Shown: positions 7,549 to 16,087 of the stretch, piece after piece
Layout: each line of letters starts with the position of its first letter
Numbering within the stretch: position 1 is the first letter of the stretch
Origin: Algisphaera agarilytica
GTDB lineage: Bacteria; Planctomycetota; Phycisphaerae; Phycisphaerales; Phycisphaeraceae
NCBI RefSeq assembly: GCF_014207595.1
Contig: NZ_JACHGY010000001.1
Coordinates: forward strand, 2,610,836-2,674,835
DNA length: 64,000 bases
Direction of reading: 5' to 3'
The notes under the pieces: model-generated
The model's database searches: none
What the model was told of the DNA's origin: nothing
The model's input: only the letters and a program-made list of their open reading frames with translations
Translations under genes and position numbers: made by a program

Positions 7549-9024
7549 TTATTTCCCGTCCACGGTCAGCGGAATGGTGGCGTTTTTGCCTTCGTCACCG
7601 GGGGCAACCTCGGCGGGTTGGTTTTCGATGTGAAGGGCTTTGGCGCGTTGGGTGGACCAATCCTCGACCTTGCGGTCGGGGGCGTCGGGGCCGTCGTGGA
7701 CGGCTAAAAAATCGTAGCGGTTGTCGCGCTGGGCGGGGGTGAAGCCGGCGTCGCGGATGAGGTGGCAGAGGACTTCTTCGCTGAGGCAGTAGGTCGTGCC
7801 GGCCGCACTTACGACGTTCTCTTCCATCATCACGCTGCCCATGTCGTTGGCCCCGTAGTAGAGGCCCAGCTCGCCGATGCGGGGACCCATGGTGACCCAG
7901 GAGCTGCCGATGCTGTGGATGTTGTCGAAGAAGATGCGGCTGATCGCCTGGGTACGCAGGTACTCGCTGGCCCCGGCGAGGCGGACGACTTTGCCGGCAC
8001 GGGGGGCGGCTACGCCGCAAGCGGCTTTGTCGGAGGGATCGACTTCGCCGCGCATCACGGCCTCGGCGAGGACGTCGCCGGGGAAGGGCTCTTCGCTGGC
8101 GAGGTCGAAGTCGGGGAGGTGGCCCAGCGGGGTGTTTTCGCGTTGGAAGGGCCAGCTGATGAAGCTGATGTACTTGCCGGGGTAGCCTTGCTCGATCGCC
8201 CGGTCCTGGCGGGTGCGGATCGAATTCATGTGCATGATGCGGTCGGCGGCGCCTTCGATATGGCCGAACATCATCGTGCCGGAGGTGTACATGCCGAGCT
8301 TGTGCGCAGTCTCCATGACGTCGAGCCATTGCTCAGCCGAGGCCTTGCCCAGGCCGATCTTCCGGCGGACATGCGGCACGAAGATCTCTCCGCCCCCGCC
8401 GGGCAACGAGTCCAGCCCGGCGTCCATGAGCAGACGCATGATCGCTTCGAGCTTGGCCAGCCAAACCTCGCGCGGCAGCTCGTGGGATTTCTTCGGGTCG
8501 GTCTTCGGGAAGCCGTCGAGGTCGTAAACGGCAACAAACTCGACAAACTCCGGCGGGCTGAAGCCGTGGATGTGAACGCCCGGGAATTCGTTTTTCAATC
8601 CCTGAAGCAACTCGACGTAGAAGTCGACGCCGAGGTTCGGGTGCATGCCGCCTTGCAGGAGGACCTGGGTGCCGCCGATCTTCACGAGCTCGCGGACTTT
8701 GTCGTGAAGCTGTTCTTTGGTGAGGACGTACGCATCGTCGTCGCCCTCTTTGCGGAAGAAGGCGCAGAAGGTGCACGACGCCGAGCAGACGTTGGTGTAG
8801 TTGATGTTGCGGTCGATGACGTAGGTGCGTTTGGCGTCCGGGCCGCTGCCGTGGATGCGGTCGCAGATGGCCGAGGCCCACCGGCCCAGGTCGTGGAGCG
8901 GGGCCTCGTGATACAGGCGCAGGGCGTCTTCGGGCGAGAGTCGGGCGTCCCCGGCGACGACGGCTTCGAGGTTCAGTTCGTCGGCTAGGCGTTTGGAATC
9001 GGATGAGGTAGAGGGTCGCAACAT
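7549..9024 (-). CDS. mqnC: Dehypoxanthine futalosine cyclase (radical SAM)
   Basis: MqnC cyclises dehypoxanthine futalosine in the futalosine route to menaquinone. Cys80, Cys84 and Cys87 (CSASCTFC) form the radical-SAM 4Fe-4S site. Further family signatures are DRNINYTNVC, GGTQVLLQGGMHP, HGFSPPE, DSLPGGGGEI, TSGTMMFGH and FISWPFQRENTPLG. At 491 residues it is longer than the usual ~370. Extra segments lie after HGFSPPEFVEF (an acidic/Lys stretch), after NTPLG (LPDFDLASEEPF onward), and at the C-terminus. No other menaquinone gene is adjacent. MqnE is the closest alternative, but the DRNINYTN and SLPGGGGEI strings favour MqnC. Confidence 0.9.
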   Translation of the reverse strand: MLRPSTSSDSKRLADELNLEAVVAGDARLSPEDALRLYHEAPLHDLGRWASAICDRIHGSGPDAKRTYVIDRNINYTNVCSASCTFCAFFRKEGDDDAYVLTKEQLHDKVRELVKIGGTQVLLQGGMHPNLGVDFYVELLQGLKNEFPGVHIHGFSPPEFVEFVAVYDLDGFPKTDPKKSHELPREVWLAKLEAIMRLLMDAGLDSLPGGGGEIFVPHVRRKIGLGKASAEQWLDVMETAHKLGMYTSGTMMFGHIEGAADRIMHMNSIRTRQDRAIEQGYPGKYISFISWPFQRENTPLGHLPDFDLASEEPFPGDVLAEAVMRGEVDPSDKAACGVAAPRAGKVVRLAGASEYLRTQAISRIFFDNIHSIGSSWVTMGPRIGELGLYYGANDMGSVMMEENVVSAAGTTYCLSEEVLCHLIRDAGFTPAQRDNRYDFLAVHDGPDAPDRKVEDWSTQRAKALHIENQPAEVAPGDEGKNATIPLTVDGK

Positions 9025-9062
9025 CTTGATTGGATGTTACGCCGAGGCGGAGGGGAATGCGC

Positions 9063-9105
9063 AAAAACCACCCGGAAGTTTCCCCGACAGGGTCCGGCAG
9101 GTGGT
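9063..9105 (-). terminator. Probable terminator of the 70-residue membrane protein gene
   Basis: In the minus direction ACCACC-TGC-CGG pairs with CCGGGTGGT (one small bulge), followed by TTTTTG. It lies just past the stop of the small gene and before mqnC. Confidence 0.55.
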
Positions 9106-9115
9106 GGAGGTGGGC

Positions 9116-9328
9116 TTAGGCGGCCTTGGCGGGCGCGTCGTACGCCGGGGCGGGCTGCTTGGCGTCTTGGTCGGCGTGGTCGCTGATCGTTCCCGCGGTG
9201 TTCACGGGGTTCTTGAACTCGGCCTGAATCTTTTTGTTGGTGTACAGCTTGAAGAGCAGGTAGAGGCCGTAGGCGTAGCAGGCGACCAGGTAGACGATGA
9301 CGGCGATGAGGGTGGCTTTGAACAGCAT
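9116..9328 (-). CDS. Small membrane protein (70 residues), unknown
   Basis: The ATG at 9328 is preceded by GGAGGAAG with good spacing. Residues 3-27 form one hydrophobic helix (ATLIAVIVYLVACYAYGLYLL), followed by a basic KLYTNKKIQ stretch and an Ala/Pro/Asp-rich cytoplasmic tail ending PAKAA. This suggests a single-pass inner-membrane protein with its C-terminus in the cytoplasm (positive-inside rule). No family was recognised. Hairpins on both sides suggest its own transcript. A longer in-frame extension upstream is Arg/Pro-rich and non-coding in character. Confidence 0.75.
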   Translation of the reverse strand: MLFKATLIAVIVYLVACYAYGLYLLFKLYTNKKIQAEFKNPVNTAGTISDHADQDAKQPAPAYDAPAKAA

Positions 9329-9412
9329 GGCAGGCTTCCTCCACAAAGACGTGGCACGGCGAAATCGCCGAGGGCGATAAGAAGCCATCGGGCGGTCAGG
9401 AAGCGGAACTGT

Positions 9413-9435
9413 AAAAAAAGTCGCGTTTTTGCGGC
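9413..9435 (-). terminator. Weak terminator downstream of neuB-like gene
   Basis: In the minus direction a five-base stem with one mismatch (GCCGC/GCGAC) is followed by seven T, about 20 bases past the neuB-like stop codon. Confidence 0.35.
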
Positions 9436-9453
9436 GGATGGCGGCCCGAGGGG

Positions 9454-10506
9454 TCACGGGGACGCGAGATCGCTGGGGCGGAGCAGGCAGCCGGCGTCCA
9501 CGGGGCGGGCGAGGGTGCGGCCGACGATGGGGCCGAGTTCCGCGGCGGGGATGCCGGTGCCGGGGCGTTTCACGGTGAGGTCGTCTCGCTGGAGGACGTG
9601 GCCGGCGGGCAGGTCGGTGAGGACGCAAACGCTTTGGCGGGAGATTTTTTGCACGTCGCGTTCGAGGTCGGTGCAGGTCTTGTTGAGCGGGCCGAGCATG
9701 CCCGAGGCCCGGCGGACGGCGGCGACGTATTGGCGTAGGCCCTCGGGTTCGACGCTGGCGGCGTGGTCGGGGCCGGGGGCGCTGCGGTCGTGGGTGAGGT
9801 GTTTCTCGAGGACCTGGGCTCCGGCGGCGACGGCCAGGGCGCCGGTGTCCAGGGCGGCGGTGTGATCGGAGTAGCCGACGGCGATGCCGGGGAAGCGGTA
9901 AGCCAACGCACGCATGCCGCCGAGCGCGGCGTCCTGGTCGGGTGTGGGGTAGGACGAAACACATTGCAGCAGCGCGCCTCGGCTAACGCGTGTGTGTTGC
10001 GCCGCGGCGTCGAGTTCGTCGAGTTCGCAGGTGCCGGTGGAGATGAGCATGGGTTTGCCCAGCGCGGCGGCGGCGTCGAGCAGCGGTGTGTTCACCGCGT
10101 CGGGCGAAGCGATCTTCACGGCATCGACGTCGAGTGTGGCCAGGTCGGCGACATCGTCCGGACTGAACGGCGTGACGATGAACTTAACGCCACATGATTC
10201 GGCGAATTCGCGCAGCGGCTGCAATTGCTCGGCCGACAGCGTGAGTTTTTCCAGCAGCGACTTCGCGTCGTTGGCTTTGCCTTCCTGGTAGCCCGCGAGC
10301 AGCGCTTCATTCGAGAGCAAACGGTCGGGGTGGAAGAGCTGGAACTTCACCGCGTCGGCCCCGACCGCAGCGGCGGCGCGGATGAGTTGGGCGGCGCGGT
10401 TGGGGTCGCCGTCGTGGTTGACGCCGATCTCGGCGATGACCATCACGCGCGGCGGGTGCTCGGCGTCGGCGGGGGCGAACATCGGCTTGCTATCGGCTTG
10501 GCCCAT
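9454..10506 (-). CDS. neuB: N-acetylneuraminate synthase family protein (NeuB-like)
   Basis: NeuB-type enzymes condense phosphoenolpyruvate with an amino-sugar to make sialic, legionaminic or pseudaminic acid. The 350-residue product has the NeuB TIM barrel: AEIGVNHDGD near the start, DAVKFQ, KIASPD, STGT, LQCVSSYPT, GYSDHT and EKHLTHDRSAPGPDH. A C-terminal SAF (antifreeze-like) domain covers about residues 285-350. Which nonulosonic acid is made cannot be told. No epimerase, CMP-transferase or other partner gene is adjacent, so the pathway must be completed elsewhere. It is transcribed away from tRNA-Lys, with a nested inverted repeat in its upstream region. Confidence 0.85.
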   Translation of the reverse strand: MGQADSKPMFAPADAEHPPRVMVIAEIGVNHDGDPNRAAQLIRAAAAVGADAVKFQLFHPDRLLSNEALLAGYQEGKANDAKSLLEKLTLSAEQLQPLREFAESCGVKFIVTPFSPDDVADLATLDVDAVKIASPDAVNTPLLDAAAALGKPMLISTGTCELDELDAAAQHTRVSRGALLQCVSSYPTPDQDAALGGMRALAYRFPGIAVGYSDHTAALDTGALAVAAGAQVLEKHLTHDRSAPGPDHAASVEPEGLRQYVAAVRRASGMLGPLNKTCTDLERDVQKISRQSVCVLTDLPAGHVLQRDDLTVKRPGTGIPAAELGPIVGRTLARPVDAGCLLRPSDLASP

Positions 10507-10568
10507 GCGGGCATCGTACCGGCTGGGATGTCTTGGCTCCCTCGGCCCTAATCATTTCCTTTGCACTC

Positions 10569-10674
10569 ACGGGTGGCCGGGGCTGAGGCTCGGTTAAGCC
10601 CCGGAAGCGAGCAGCTCAATCTCACCCTTGGACACCCGTTCCGGGGCATCGCGGACTCTGCCCCGGCCACCCGT
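10569..10674. repeat. Nested inverted repeat upstream of neuB-like gene
   Basis: The outer arms ACGGGTGGCCGGGGC (10569-10583) and its exact complement (10660-10674) enclose inner arms GCCCCGGAA (10598-10606) and TTCCGGGGC (10639-10647). As RNA this folds into a long two-tier hairpin. It could be a REP-like element or a structured leader of the minus-strand neuB-like transcript. Confidence 0.7.
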
Positions 10675-10777
10675 CGGCGTGATGGAGTTGGGTAACCGCG
10701 GTGTTGACCGGGGGCGGGGTGGTCGATACCTTACTTGGCTCTGCGGAAGGTGGTGCCTAAACTCTGGCTTCCTCAGC

Positions 10778-10849
10778 GACCGGGTAGCTCAACGGTAGAG
10801 CATCGGCCTTTTAAGCCGCTGGTTCTGGGTTCGAATCCCAGCCTGGTCA
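10778..10849 (+). tRNA. tRNA-Lys (anticodon TTT)
   Basis: A 72-base cloverleaf. The acceptor stem GACCGGG/CCTGGTC has one G-T pair. Next are D arm GCTC-AACGGTA-GAGC, anticodon loop CTTTTAA with anticodon TTT, and T arm CTGGG-TTCGAAT-CCCAG, then discriminator A. The first pair of the anticodon stem is a T-C mismatch. The 3' CCA is not encoded. A strong terminator follows five bases later. Confidence 0.95.
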
Positions 10850-10853
10850 CTCT

Positions 10854-10902
10854 AAAACCCTTGACGTGTCGGCAGTTACCGGCAGGCGTCAAGGGTTTTT
10901 TT
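10854..10902. terminator. Bidirectional terminator shared by tRNA-Lys and nagZ
   Basis: A long stem AACCCTTGACG/CGTCAAGGGTT is flanked by A-run and T-run on both sides, so it works in both directions. It ends the tRNA transcript on the plus strand and overlaps the TAA of nagZ on the minus strand. Confidence 0.9.
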
Positions 10903-12055
10903 ATGCACCCAAGGCGTCAGTCGGGTCGTTGGTGGCGGCGGGATCGGAGCCGAAGAGGGCGGCGAAACGGGCTTCCAATTCGGCCAGTTCCTGGGCTTCG
11001 CGTTCGCGGGTTTCGGGGGTGGTGAGACCCGGGCGGTATTGCGTAGCCAAGCGTTCGACGCGCTGGTGGGCGGCGTGCACCTTGTCTTCGGAGAGCCGGC
11101 CCGACTGCACGGCGGCGACGATCGCGTCGACGGCGCGCACCACGAGGTCGGGGTGGTGACACACCAGCATGAGATCGACACCCGCGTCCACGGCCCGCAC
11201 CGCGGTGTCCTCGATCGGGGCGTGGTCGGCGATGGCTTTCATCTCCAGGTCGTCGCTGATGACCACGCCATCGAAGCCCATCGCTGTCCGGAGCAACCCC
11301 TGGATGACCTCGGAGCTGAGCGTGGCGGGGGTGTTGTCCTCGGGCGAAGGGTTGAGGGACTCGAAGACAATGTGGGCGGTCATGATCGAGGCGATGCCGT
11401 GGTCGATGGCGTGCTGGAAGGGGGGGATCTCCATGATGTCGAGGCGTTTACCGCCGTGGGGCAGGCGGGGGAGGGTGAGGTGGCTGTCCTGGCGGGTGTC
11501 GCCGTGGCCGGGGAAGTGCTTGCCGCAGGCGGCGACGCCGACGGATTGCATGCCTTGGGCGAGTGCGGTGCCGCACTCGGCCACGCGCTGCGGGTCGGCG
11601 CTGAACGCGCGGTCACCGATGACGGGGTTGTCGGGGTTGGTGTCGACGTCGAGGACGGGTGCGAAGTTGAGGTGGATGCCCAGCGCCTTGAGTTGCAGCC
11701 CGAGGAGTCGGCCCAAGTCGTGGAGCTGTTCGGGGGTGGCGGTGCGGCCGAGGGTCGCCATGGGGGGCGAGACGAAGAACCCGTCGCGGAGTCGGGCGAC
11801 GCGTCCGCCTTCCTGATCGATGGCGATGAGGGCGTGGGGGCCGTGGGCGTCGTGGATCGCGGAGCAGAGCTCGGCGGTTTGATCCGGGGTCTGGATGTTT
11901 TTGGCGAATAGCACGACCCCGCGTAGGCCGGCTTCGAGCATCTGACGCACCTGCGGCGAGAGCGTGTGGCCGTCCCAACCCGCCAGAAACAGCCCGCGCA
12001 CCACGCGCTCCAGCGACGGCGGGTCGGGTGTATGGGGCGGGGCTGGCGTGTTCAT
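10901..12055 (-). CDS. nagZ: Beta-N-acetylhexosaminidase, GH3 (NagZ-like)
   Basis: NagZ removes N-acetylglucosamine from anhydro-muropeptides during cell-wall recycling. Family GH3 motifs are clear: AIDQEGGRVARL (79-90), NFAPVLDVDTNP (130-141), GDRAFS (147-152), KHFPGHGDT (179-187, with the catalytic His/Asp loop) and SDDLEM (267-272, with the nucleophile Asp). The 384 residues fit the single-domain form, with an extra Glu/Ala-rich helical tail. There is no signal peptide, so it is cytoplasmic. The stop codon lies in the bidirectional terminator shared with tRNA-Lys. The upstream region, shared with the divergent beta-helix gene, contains a perfect palindrome. Confidence 0.9.
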   Translation of the reverse strand: MNTPAPPHTPDPPSLERVVRGLFLAGWDGHTLSPQVRQMLEAGLRGVVLFAKNIQTPDQTAELCSAIHDAHGPHALIAIDQEGGRVARLRDGFFVSPPMATLGRTATPEQLHDLGRLLGLQLKALGIHLNFAPVLDVDTNPDNPVIGDRAFSADPQRVAECGTALAQGMQSVGVAACGKHFPGHGDTRQDSHLTLPRLPHGGKRLDIMEIPPFQHAIDHGIASIMTAHIVFESLNPSPEDNTPATLSSEVIQGLLRTAMGFDGVVISDDLEMKAIADHAPIEDTAVRAVDAGVDLMLVCHHPDLVVRAVDAIVAAVQSGRLSEDKVHAAHQRVERLATQYRPGLTTPETREREAQELAELEARFAALFGSDPAATNDPTDALGA

Positions 12056-12124
12056 GGAATGGCCGGTTCGGGGTTTGAAGGGATGCAGCGAGCAGAGATT
12101 AACACCCGTCCCAAATCATAAGTT

Positions 12125-12138
12125 GAACACCGGTGTTC
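12125..12138. promoter_or_regulatory. Perfect 14-base palindrome GAACACCGGTGTTC
   Basis: The palindrome lies between the divergent nagZ and beta-helix genes, 70 bases from the nagZ start. Its dyad symmetry fits an operator for a dimeric regulator; the regulator is unknown. Confidence 0.45.
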
Positions 12139-12423
12139 CAACGCAAAGGTCCGCAGGGGTTATCAATCAAATCGGTCGAGAACGGACGTAAACCGCTTGG
12201 ATATAGGGGATTACCGGATATTTATCCCGTGTGCCGAGCTTTGCCCATCCCTTGGAGGGCGTGTAACCCGCATATTTCGAACGGTTTAGCTAATGCACCC
12301 GTTTCGCCTCAAACCCGTGGTCTTTCCAGCATTCCCATTAAGCACGACCGTTGCATGCCCGATCCACTTGCATGAGAGAGGGGGCAGTTCAGCCGACCCA
12401 GTTGTTATTCCAAGGACCTGCTC
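12139..12423. other. Gene-free promoter region of the exopolysaccharide locus
   Basis: No gene was found in this stretch, which precedes the first gene of the exopolysaccharide locus. It is less G+C-rich than the flanking genes and probably carries the promoter, but no convincing -35/-10 or -24/-12 element was found. AAGGA seven bases before 12424 is the ribosome binding site of the next gene. Confidence 0.45.
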
Positions 12424-15400
12424 ATGCATAGTTGCATTAAGAAGTTGCCCCAACGCTCAAGCGGTGCCGTGATGTGCCTGCTTGCCGCCCTGTTGATGGT
12501 GTTCGCCACACCGGCGGCCGGTAATGTCACCATCGAAGGCGTGACCAAAGGCCAAGTCGTCACCGGCGAGATCGAGGTCTCCGCCACAAGCTCGGCCAGT
12601 CGCCTGGTCGATCTGATCCTGATCCTCACCGGCCCCGAGGGCACGGAGTTGATCAGCCGCAGCACCACCCCCCGAGTCCACCTCGTGGCCGACCCCGCCA
12701 ACCCCATGAAGGGCATGGCGTGGGACTCGACCCAAGCCGCTTCCGGCAAGTACACCCTGGTGGCCTACAGCACCTCCCGCCAACGCACCGGCCGCAAGGT
12801 CGAGTCGACGTTTGTGAACTTCACCGTCGACAACCCCGCGCCGCAGCCCGTGGCGACGCCCGCGGTTGACGAGCCCGTTGTCGAAGAACCCGTCGTTGAG
12901 ACCCCCGTGGTCGAAGAGCGGCAAGCACCTGTCGCGCAGCTGCCCACGGGTGACGAAGCCGCCGGGAACGGCCAGGCTGATGAACCCGAAGTGACCGAGA
13001 CCGAAACGCCGGAGCTCGTTGAAGCGGTCAAGCCGGTGGTGCCTCAGGTGCTGCCTTCGCCCACCGTGCCTCAAGACGAGGTCGTGGAAGACGCGACCGT
13101 GGCGTTTGCCGCCGACACGCCCGCCGAGCGGGTGATCGGTGATACGGCTTCGGTGAAGATCGAAGTGGCCAACGCCGGCGCTAACGCCGACGTGCTGTTC
13201 CTGGTCTGGGACCTGGGCAAGCAAGAAGTGGTCCCCGGGATCTCGGCGACGATGGACGTAGCCAACCCCGTGGTGCCCGCGAGCCTGCTGGACCGTCTGC
13301 CGGTTGGCAACATGGAGCTCCAGGCCCACTACCGCGAAGGCGGCAAGATCGTGATGTCCGCCAAGCAGGCGATGCTGAACACCGAGCCGGTGAAAGTGGA
13401 CATCCCCTCCGGCCCCAGCGCGATGCCGACGGTCCGCTTCTCCGACAACCTGCCTACGACTTACACCCGTGGCTCGGGCCAGGGCCTGAGCTTCGAGGTC
13501 GCCAGCGCGATGCCCGCCAAGGGTGACGTGCTGGCCATCGCCTGGTCGATCGACGAGGGCCGTCTGGTCCCCGGCTTCGCCCAGGTGTACACCCAGGGCC
13601 CGTGGACGATCACCTCGGACCTGCTCGACCTGCTGCCCGATGGCGTGGTCGAGGTTCAGCTGCGTCCGCGTTACGACGGCAAGATCATCGGCAAGGTGGT
13701 CCATTCGATCACCGTGAAGAACACCGTCGTGGCCGAGATCCCCAAGCAAGACGACCCCACCGACAACGGTGGTGAAACCGGCGCAGAAACGCCCGGCGAC
13801 GAAACCCAGGCCGACACCGGCGAGGAAATCACCGCCGAGGTCCCGGTTATCGATGCGACCCCCGAACCCGAAGCGCCCAGCGTCCCCAGCGACGCCGGCC
13901 CGGTGGAAGTGGCCTTCTCGGCCGACACCCCGTCGCGCTACACCCAGGGCTCGGGCGATTCGATCGCACTGGACCTGCAGGGCAGCCTGCCCGCCGGCGG
14001 CGACGTGCTCATGCTCATGTGGCACAAAGACCGCAGCGAGATGGTCACCGACTTCGCCCACGAACTGAGCGGCAGCAGCCTCCAGGTCAGCAACTCCAAG
14101 CTCGACGCGGCCCCCGCGGGCAACGTGGAACTGCAGGCGCTTCTGCGTGTGCCCGGCGAAGCGCTGGTCATCAGGAAGCGCTCGATCTATCTGGTCGACC
14201 CCAACGCCCCCGAAGAGGAGCAGGTGCCCGAAGACACCGGCAACGACTACGGTGACCTCAACCTCACCTCCGCCGGCTTCACCCAGTTCACCAAGAGCGC
14301 CGACACCCGCGTGATCTACGTCGCGGCCAACGGCAACGACAACAACGACGGCCTCTCGCCCGCCACCCCGATGCGGACCGGACGCGAGGCGTACAAGAAG
14401 CTGCGTCACGGCAAGCCCGACTGGCTGCTGTTCAAGGCCGGCGACACCTTCCGCGGCAACCTCGGCACGATCTCCAAGTCGGGCCGCAGCGCCAACGAAC
14501 CCATGCTCATCGGTGCCTACGGCGACGGGCCCCGCCCCGTGATGCTCTCGCCCAACGGCACCTGGGCCGAGAAGTTCTTCCAGACCAACGGCGACTACGT
14601 CTCGTTCGTCGGCCTGCACATCATCGCGGAGAACCGGGACTACACCCGCTCGGGCTTCAACGCCAGCGCGATGACCCAGCAAATCTGGAACGCTCAGGCG
14701 ATCACCTTCCTGGGCGACTCCAAGGGTCTTCTGATCGAAGACTGCATCATGGAGTACTTCAAGTTCGCCATCGTCGTGCAGTCCAACAAGGACAACGGCT
14801 ACGCCCGTGACGCGAAGATCCGCCGCAACGCGATCCTCAACAGCTACGGCCACTGGAACAAGGCCGTTGCCGGTCACAGCTCGGGCATCTTCGGTGCCTA
14901 CCTCGACGGTTTGCTGATCGAAGAAAACGTGCTGGACCACAACGGCTGGACCACCCGCGTCAGCGGTGCCGGCAAGACCAAGTTCAACCACAACATCTAC
15001 GTGCAGGACAACTGCACCGGCAACTCGCTGGTCCGCGGCAACATCATCACCAACGGCTCGGCCCACGGCATGCAGCTCCGCTCCGGCGGCGACGTGATCG
15101 ACAACCTGTTCGTCGGCAACCCGCTGGCGTTCTTCGTCGGCCGCTACGAGTCGGACGTGCTCAGCAACGTCGTGCTCAAGTCCCAGGACCTGGGCCCCGG
15201 CGAAGACGTGCGTGGCCACGGCATCGAGATCCTGCCCTGCCTCAACGCACGGGTCCAGGGCAACATCGTCAGCCAGAAGCAGGGCTCGGCCGACTTCGCC
15301 TACGCCATCGGCTTCAACTACGAGCCGAAGTACGTGGACTTCCTCAACGGCCGCCCGTTCAAGGCGTCGCTGACCGACAACAAGATCTACAAGTGGCCCC

Positions 15401-15687
15401 GCAGCCAGGGCCGGGATTCGGCGATCAAGTTCGGCACCCAGCCGCAGATGACCGCCAACGCCCGCAACGCGCTGGACAAGGCCTCGGGTGGCGCAAGCGA
15501 CCCGCCGTGGATCGACCCCGAGCGTGATGTCGAGTCGTACATGAAGTCGATCGGCAAGAGCGCCTCGCTCGACGCCCTGGTGCAGGCCGCGGCCTTCCGC
15601 CCCCGTGGCCAGTGGGCCAAGGAGTTCTCCGCCAACGCCGTGAACACCTACATCCGCCGCGGCTTCGACGTCCAGCCGTTCGACTAA
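12424..15687 (+). CDS. Secreted beta-helix protein with three Ig-like repeats
   Basis: A 1087-residue protein with a signal peptide (basic MHSCIKKLPQR, hydrophobic core, cleavage near ATPAAG). A first beta domain (residues ~34-140) leads into a Pro/Glu/Val-rich linker. Three ~95-residue repeats follow at about 226-319, 337-433 and 496-590, each opening with a VAFxADTP-like strand, then GDVLxLxW and ending with a VELQ-like strand. From about 630 (VIYVAANGNDNNDG) to the end is a right-handed parallel beta-helix with repeated N/D turns (LLIEDCI, IRRNAIL, LIEENVL, LVRGNII). Such helices are typical of polysaccharide lyases, epimerases and hydrolases, so a role in modifying the polymer made downstream is plausible. 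No catalytic residues could be assigned. It has its own terminator. Confidence 0.85.
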   Translation: MHSCIKKLPQRSSGAVMCLLAALLMVFATPAAGNVTIEGVTKGQVVTGEIEVSATSSASRLVDLILILTGPEGTELISRSTTPRVHLVADPANPMKGMAWDSTQAASGKYTLVAYSTSRQRTGRKVESTFVNFTVDNPAPQPVATPAVDEPVVEEPVVETPVVEERQAPVAQLPTGDEAAGNGQADEPEVTETETPELVEAVKPVVPQVLPSPTVPQDEVVEDATVAFAADTPAERVIGDTASVKIEVANAGANADVLFLVWDLGKQEVVPGISATMDVANPVVPASLLDRLPVGNMELQAHYREGGKIVMSAKQAMLNTEPVKVDIPSGPSAMPTVRFSDNLPTTYTRGSGQGLSFEVASAMPAKGDVLAIAWSIDEGRLVPGFAQVYTQGPWTITSDLLDLLPDGVVEVQLRPRYDGKIIGKVVHSITVKNTVVAEIPKQDDPTDNGGETGAETPGDETQADTGEEITAEVPVIDATPEPEAPSVPSDAGPVEVAFSADTPSRYTQGSGDSIALDLQGSLPAGGDVLMLMWHKDRSEMVTDFAHELSGSSLQVSNSKLDAAPAGNVELQALLRVPGEALVIRKRSIYLVDPNAPEEEQVPEDTGNDYGDLNLTSAGFTQFTKSADTRVIYVAANGNDNNDGLSPATPMRTGREAYKKLRHGKPDWLLFKAGDTFRGNLGTISKSGRSANEPMLIGAYGDGPRPVMLSPNGTWAEKFFQTNGDYVSFVGLHIIAENRDYTRSGFNASAMTQQIWNAQAITFLGDSKGLLIEDCIMEYFKFAIVVQSNKDNGYARDAKIRRNAILNSYGHWNKAVAGHSSGIFGAYLDGLLIEENVLDHNGWTTRVSGAGKTKFNHNIYVQDNCTGNSLVRGNIITNGSAHGMQLRSGGDVIDNLFVGNPLAFFVGRYESDVLSNVVLKSQDLGPGEDVRGHGIEILPCLNARVQGNIVSQKQGSADFAYAIGFNYEPKYVDFLNGRPFKASLTDNKIYKWPRSQGRDSAIKFGTQPQMTANARNALDKASGGASDPPWIDPERDVESYMKSIGKSASLDALVQAAAFRPRGQWAKEFSANAVNTYIRRGFDVQPFD

Positions 15688-15747
15688 ACCAAGTCGGCCG
15701 GTCCACCCAGAAGTGAACCTCGTTCCCCGTAAATCAGTATGAACCCC

Positions 15748-15778
15748 ACCGGGCCGGCCTCGTGTCGGCCCGGTTTTT
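15748..15778 (+). terminator. Rho-independent terminator after beta-helix gene
   Basis: A nine-pair stem ACCGGGCCG/CGGCCCGGT with a nine-base loop, followed by a T-run, 60 bases after the stop codon. It separates the beta-helix gene from the glycosyltransferase operon. Confidence 0.85.
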
Positions 15779-15813
15779 GCTTTGACTGGGGAGAGTCGGC
15801 TACGGCGTGTTCT

Positions 15814-15880
15814 GTAGGTCAGGCATGCCTGCCTGACGCGGGGTGAGCATCTGGGTGTCAGGCAAGCATGCCTGACCTAC
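15814..15880. repeat. REP-like inverted repeat (GTAGGTCAGGC type)
   Basis: Arms 15814-15837 and 15857-15880 are inverted copies over 24 bases with one mismatch. Each arm contains a CAGGCATGCCTG-like self-palindrome. It sits between the terminator and the glycosyltransferase operon. The surrounding 15688-16087 holds no gene. Confidence 0.8.
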
Positions 15881-16087
15881 GCGAAACCCCTCGATCTGGC
15901 ACGAGATCACCTGACCAAAACGCTGGGTTTTCGTGCGACACCCGCTCGGATTGGCCGATAATAGCCGTGAGCAAAAAAGGGGTTTGATTCGGTCGATACA
16001 CTAGGAGATTGCGGCTTAATCCCCGCCCGCCGCCACAGGGGCCACTCCCGCCCCGGCTGTGCCCCGACCGTGGGAGGAAAAGACGAC

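Noticed and set aside
12457-15219. 920-codon open frame antisense to the beta-helix gene
   Set aside because: It is a G+C-driven shadow: its translation is His/Val/Gly/Asp-rich with no motif, while the plus strand encodes signal peptide, repeats and beta-helix.
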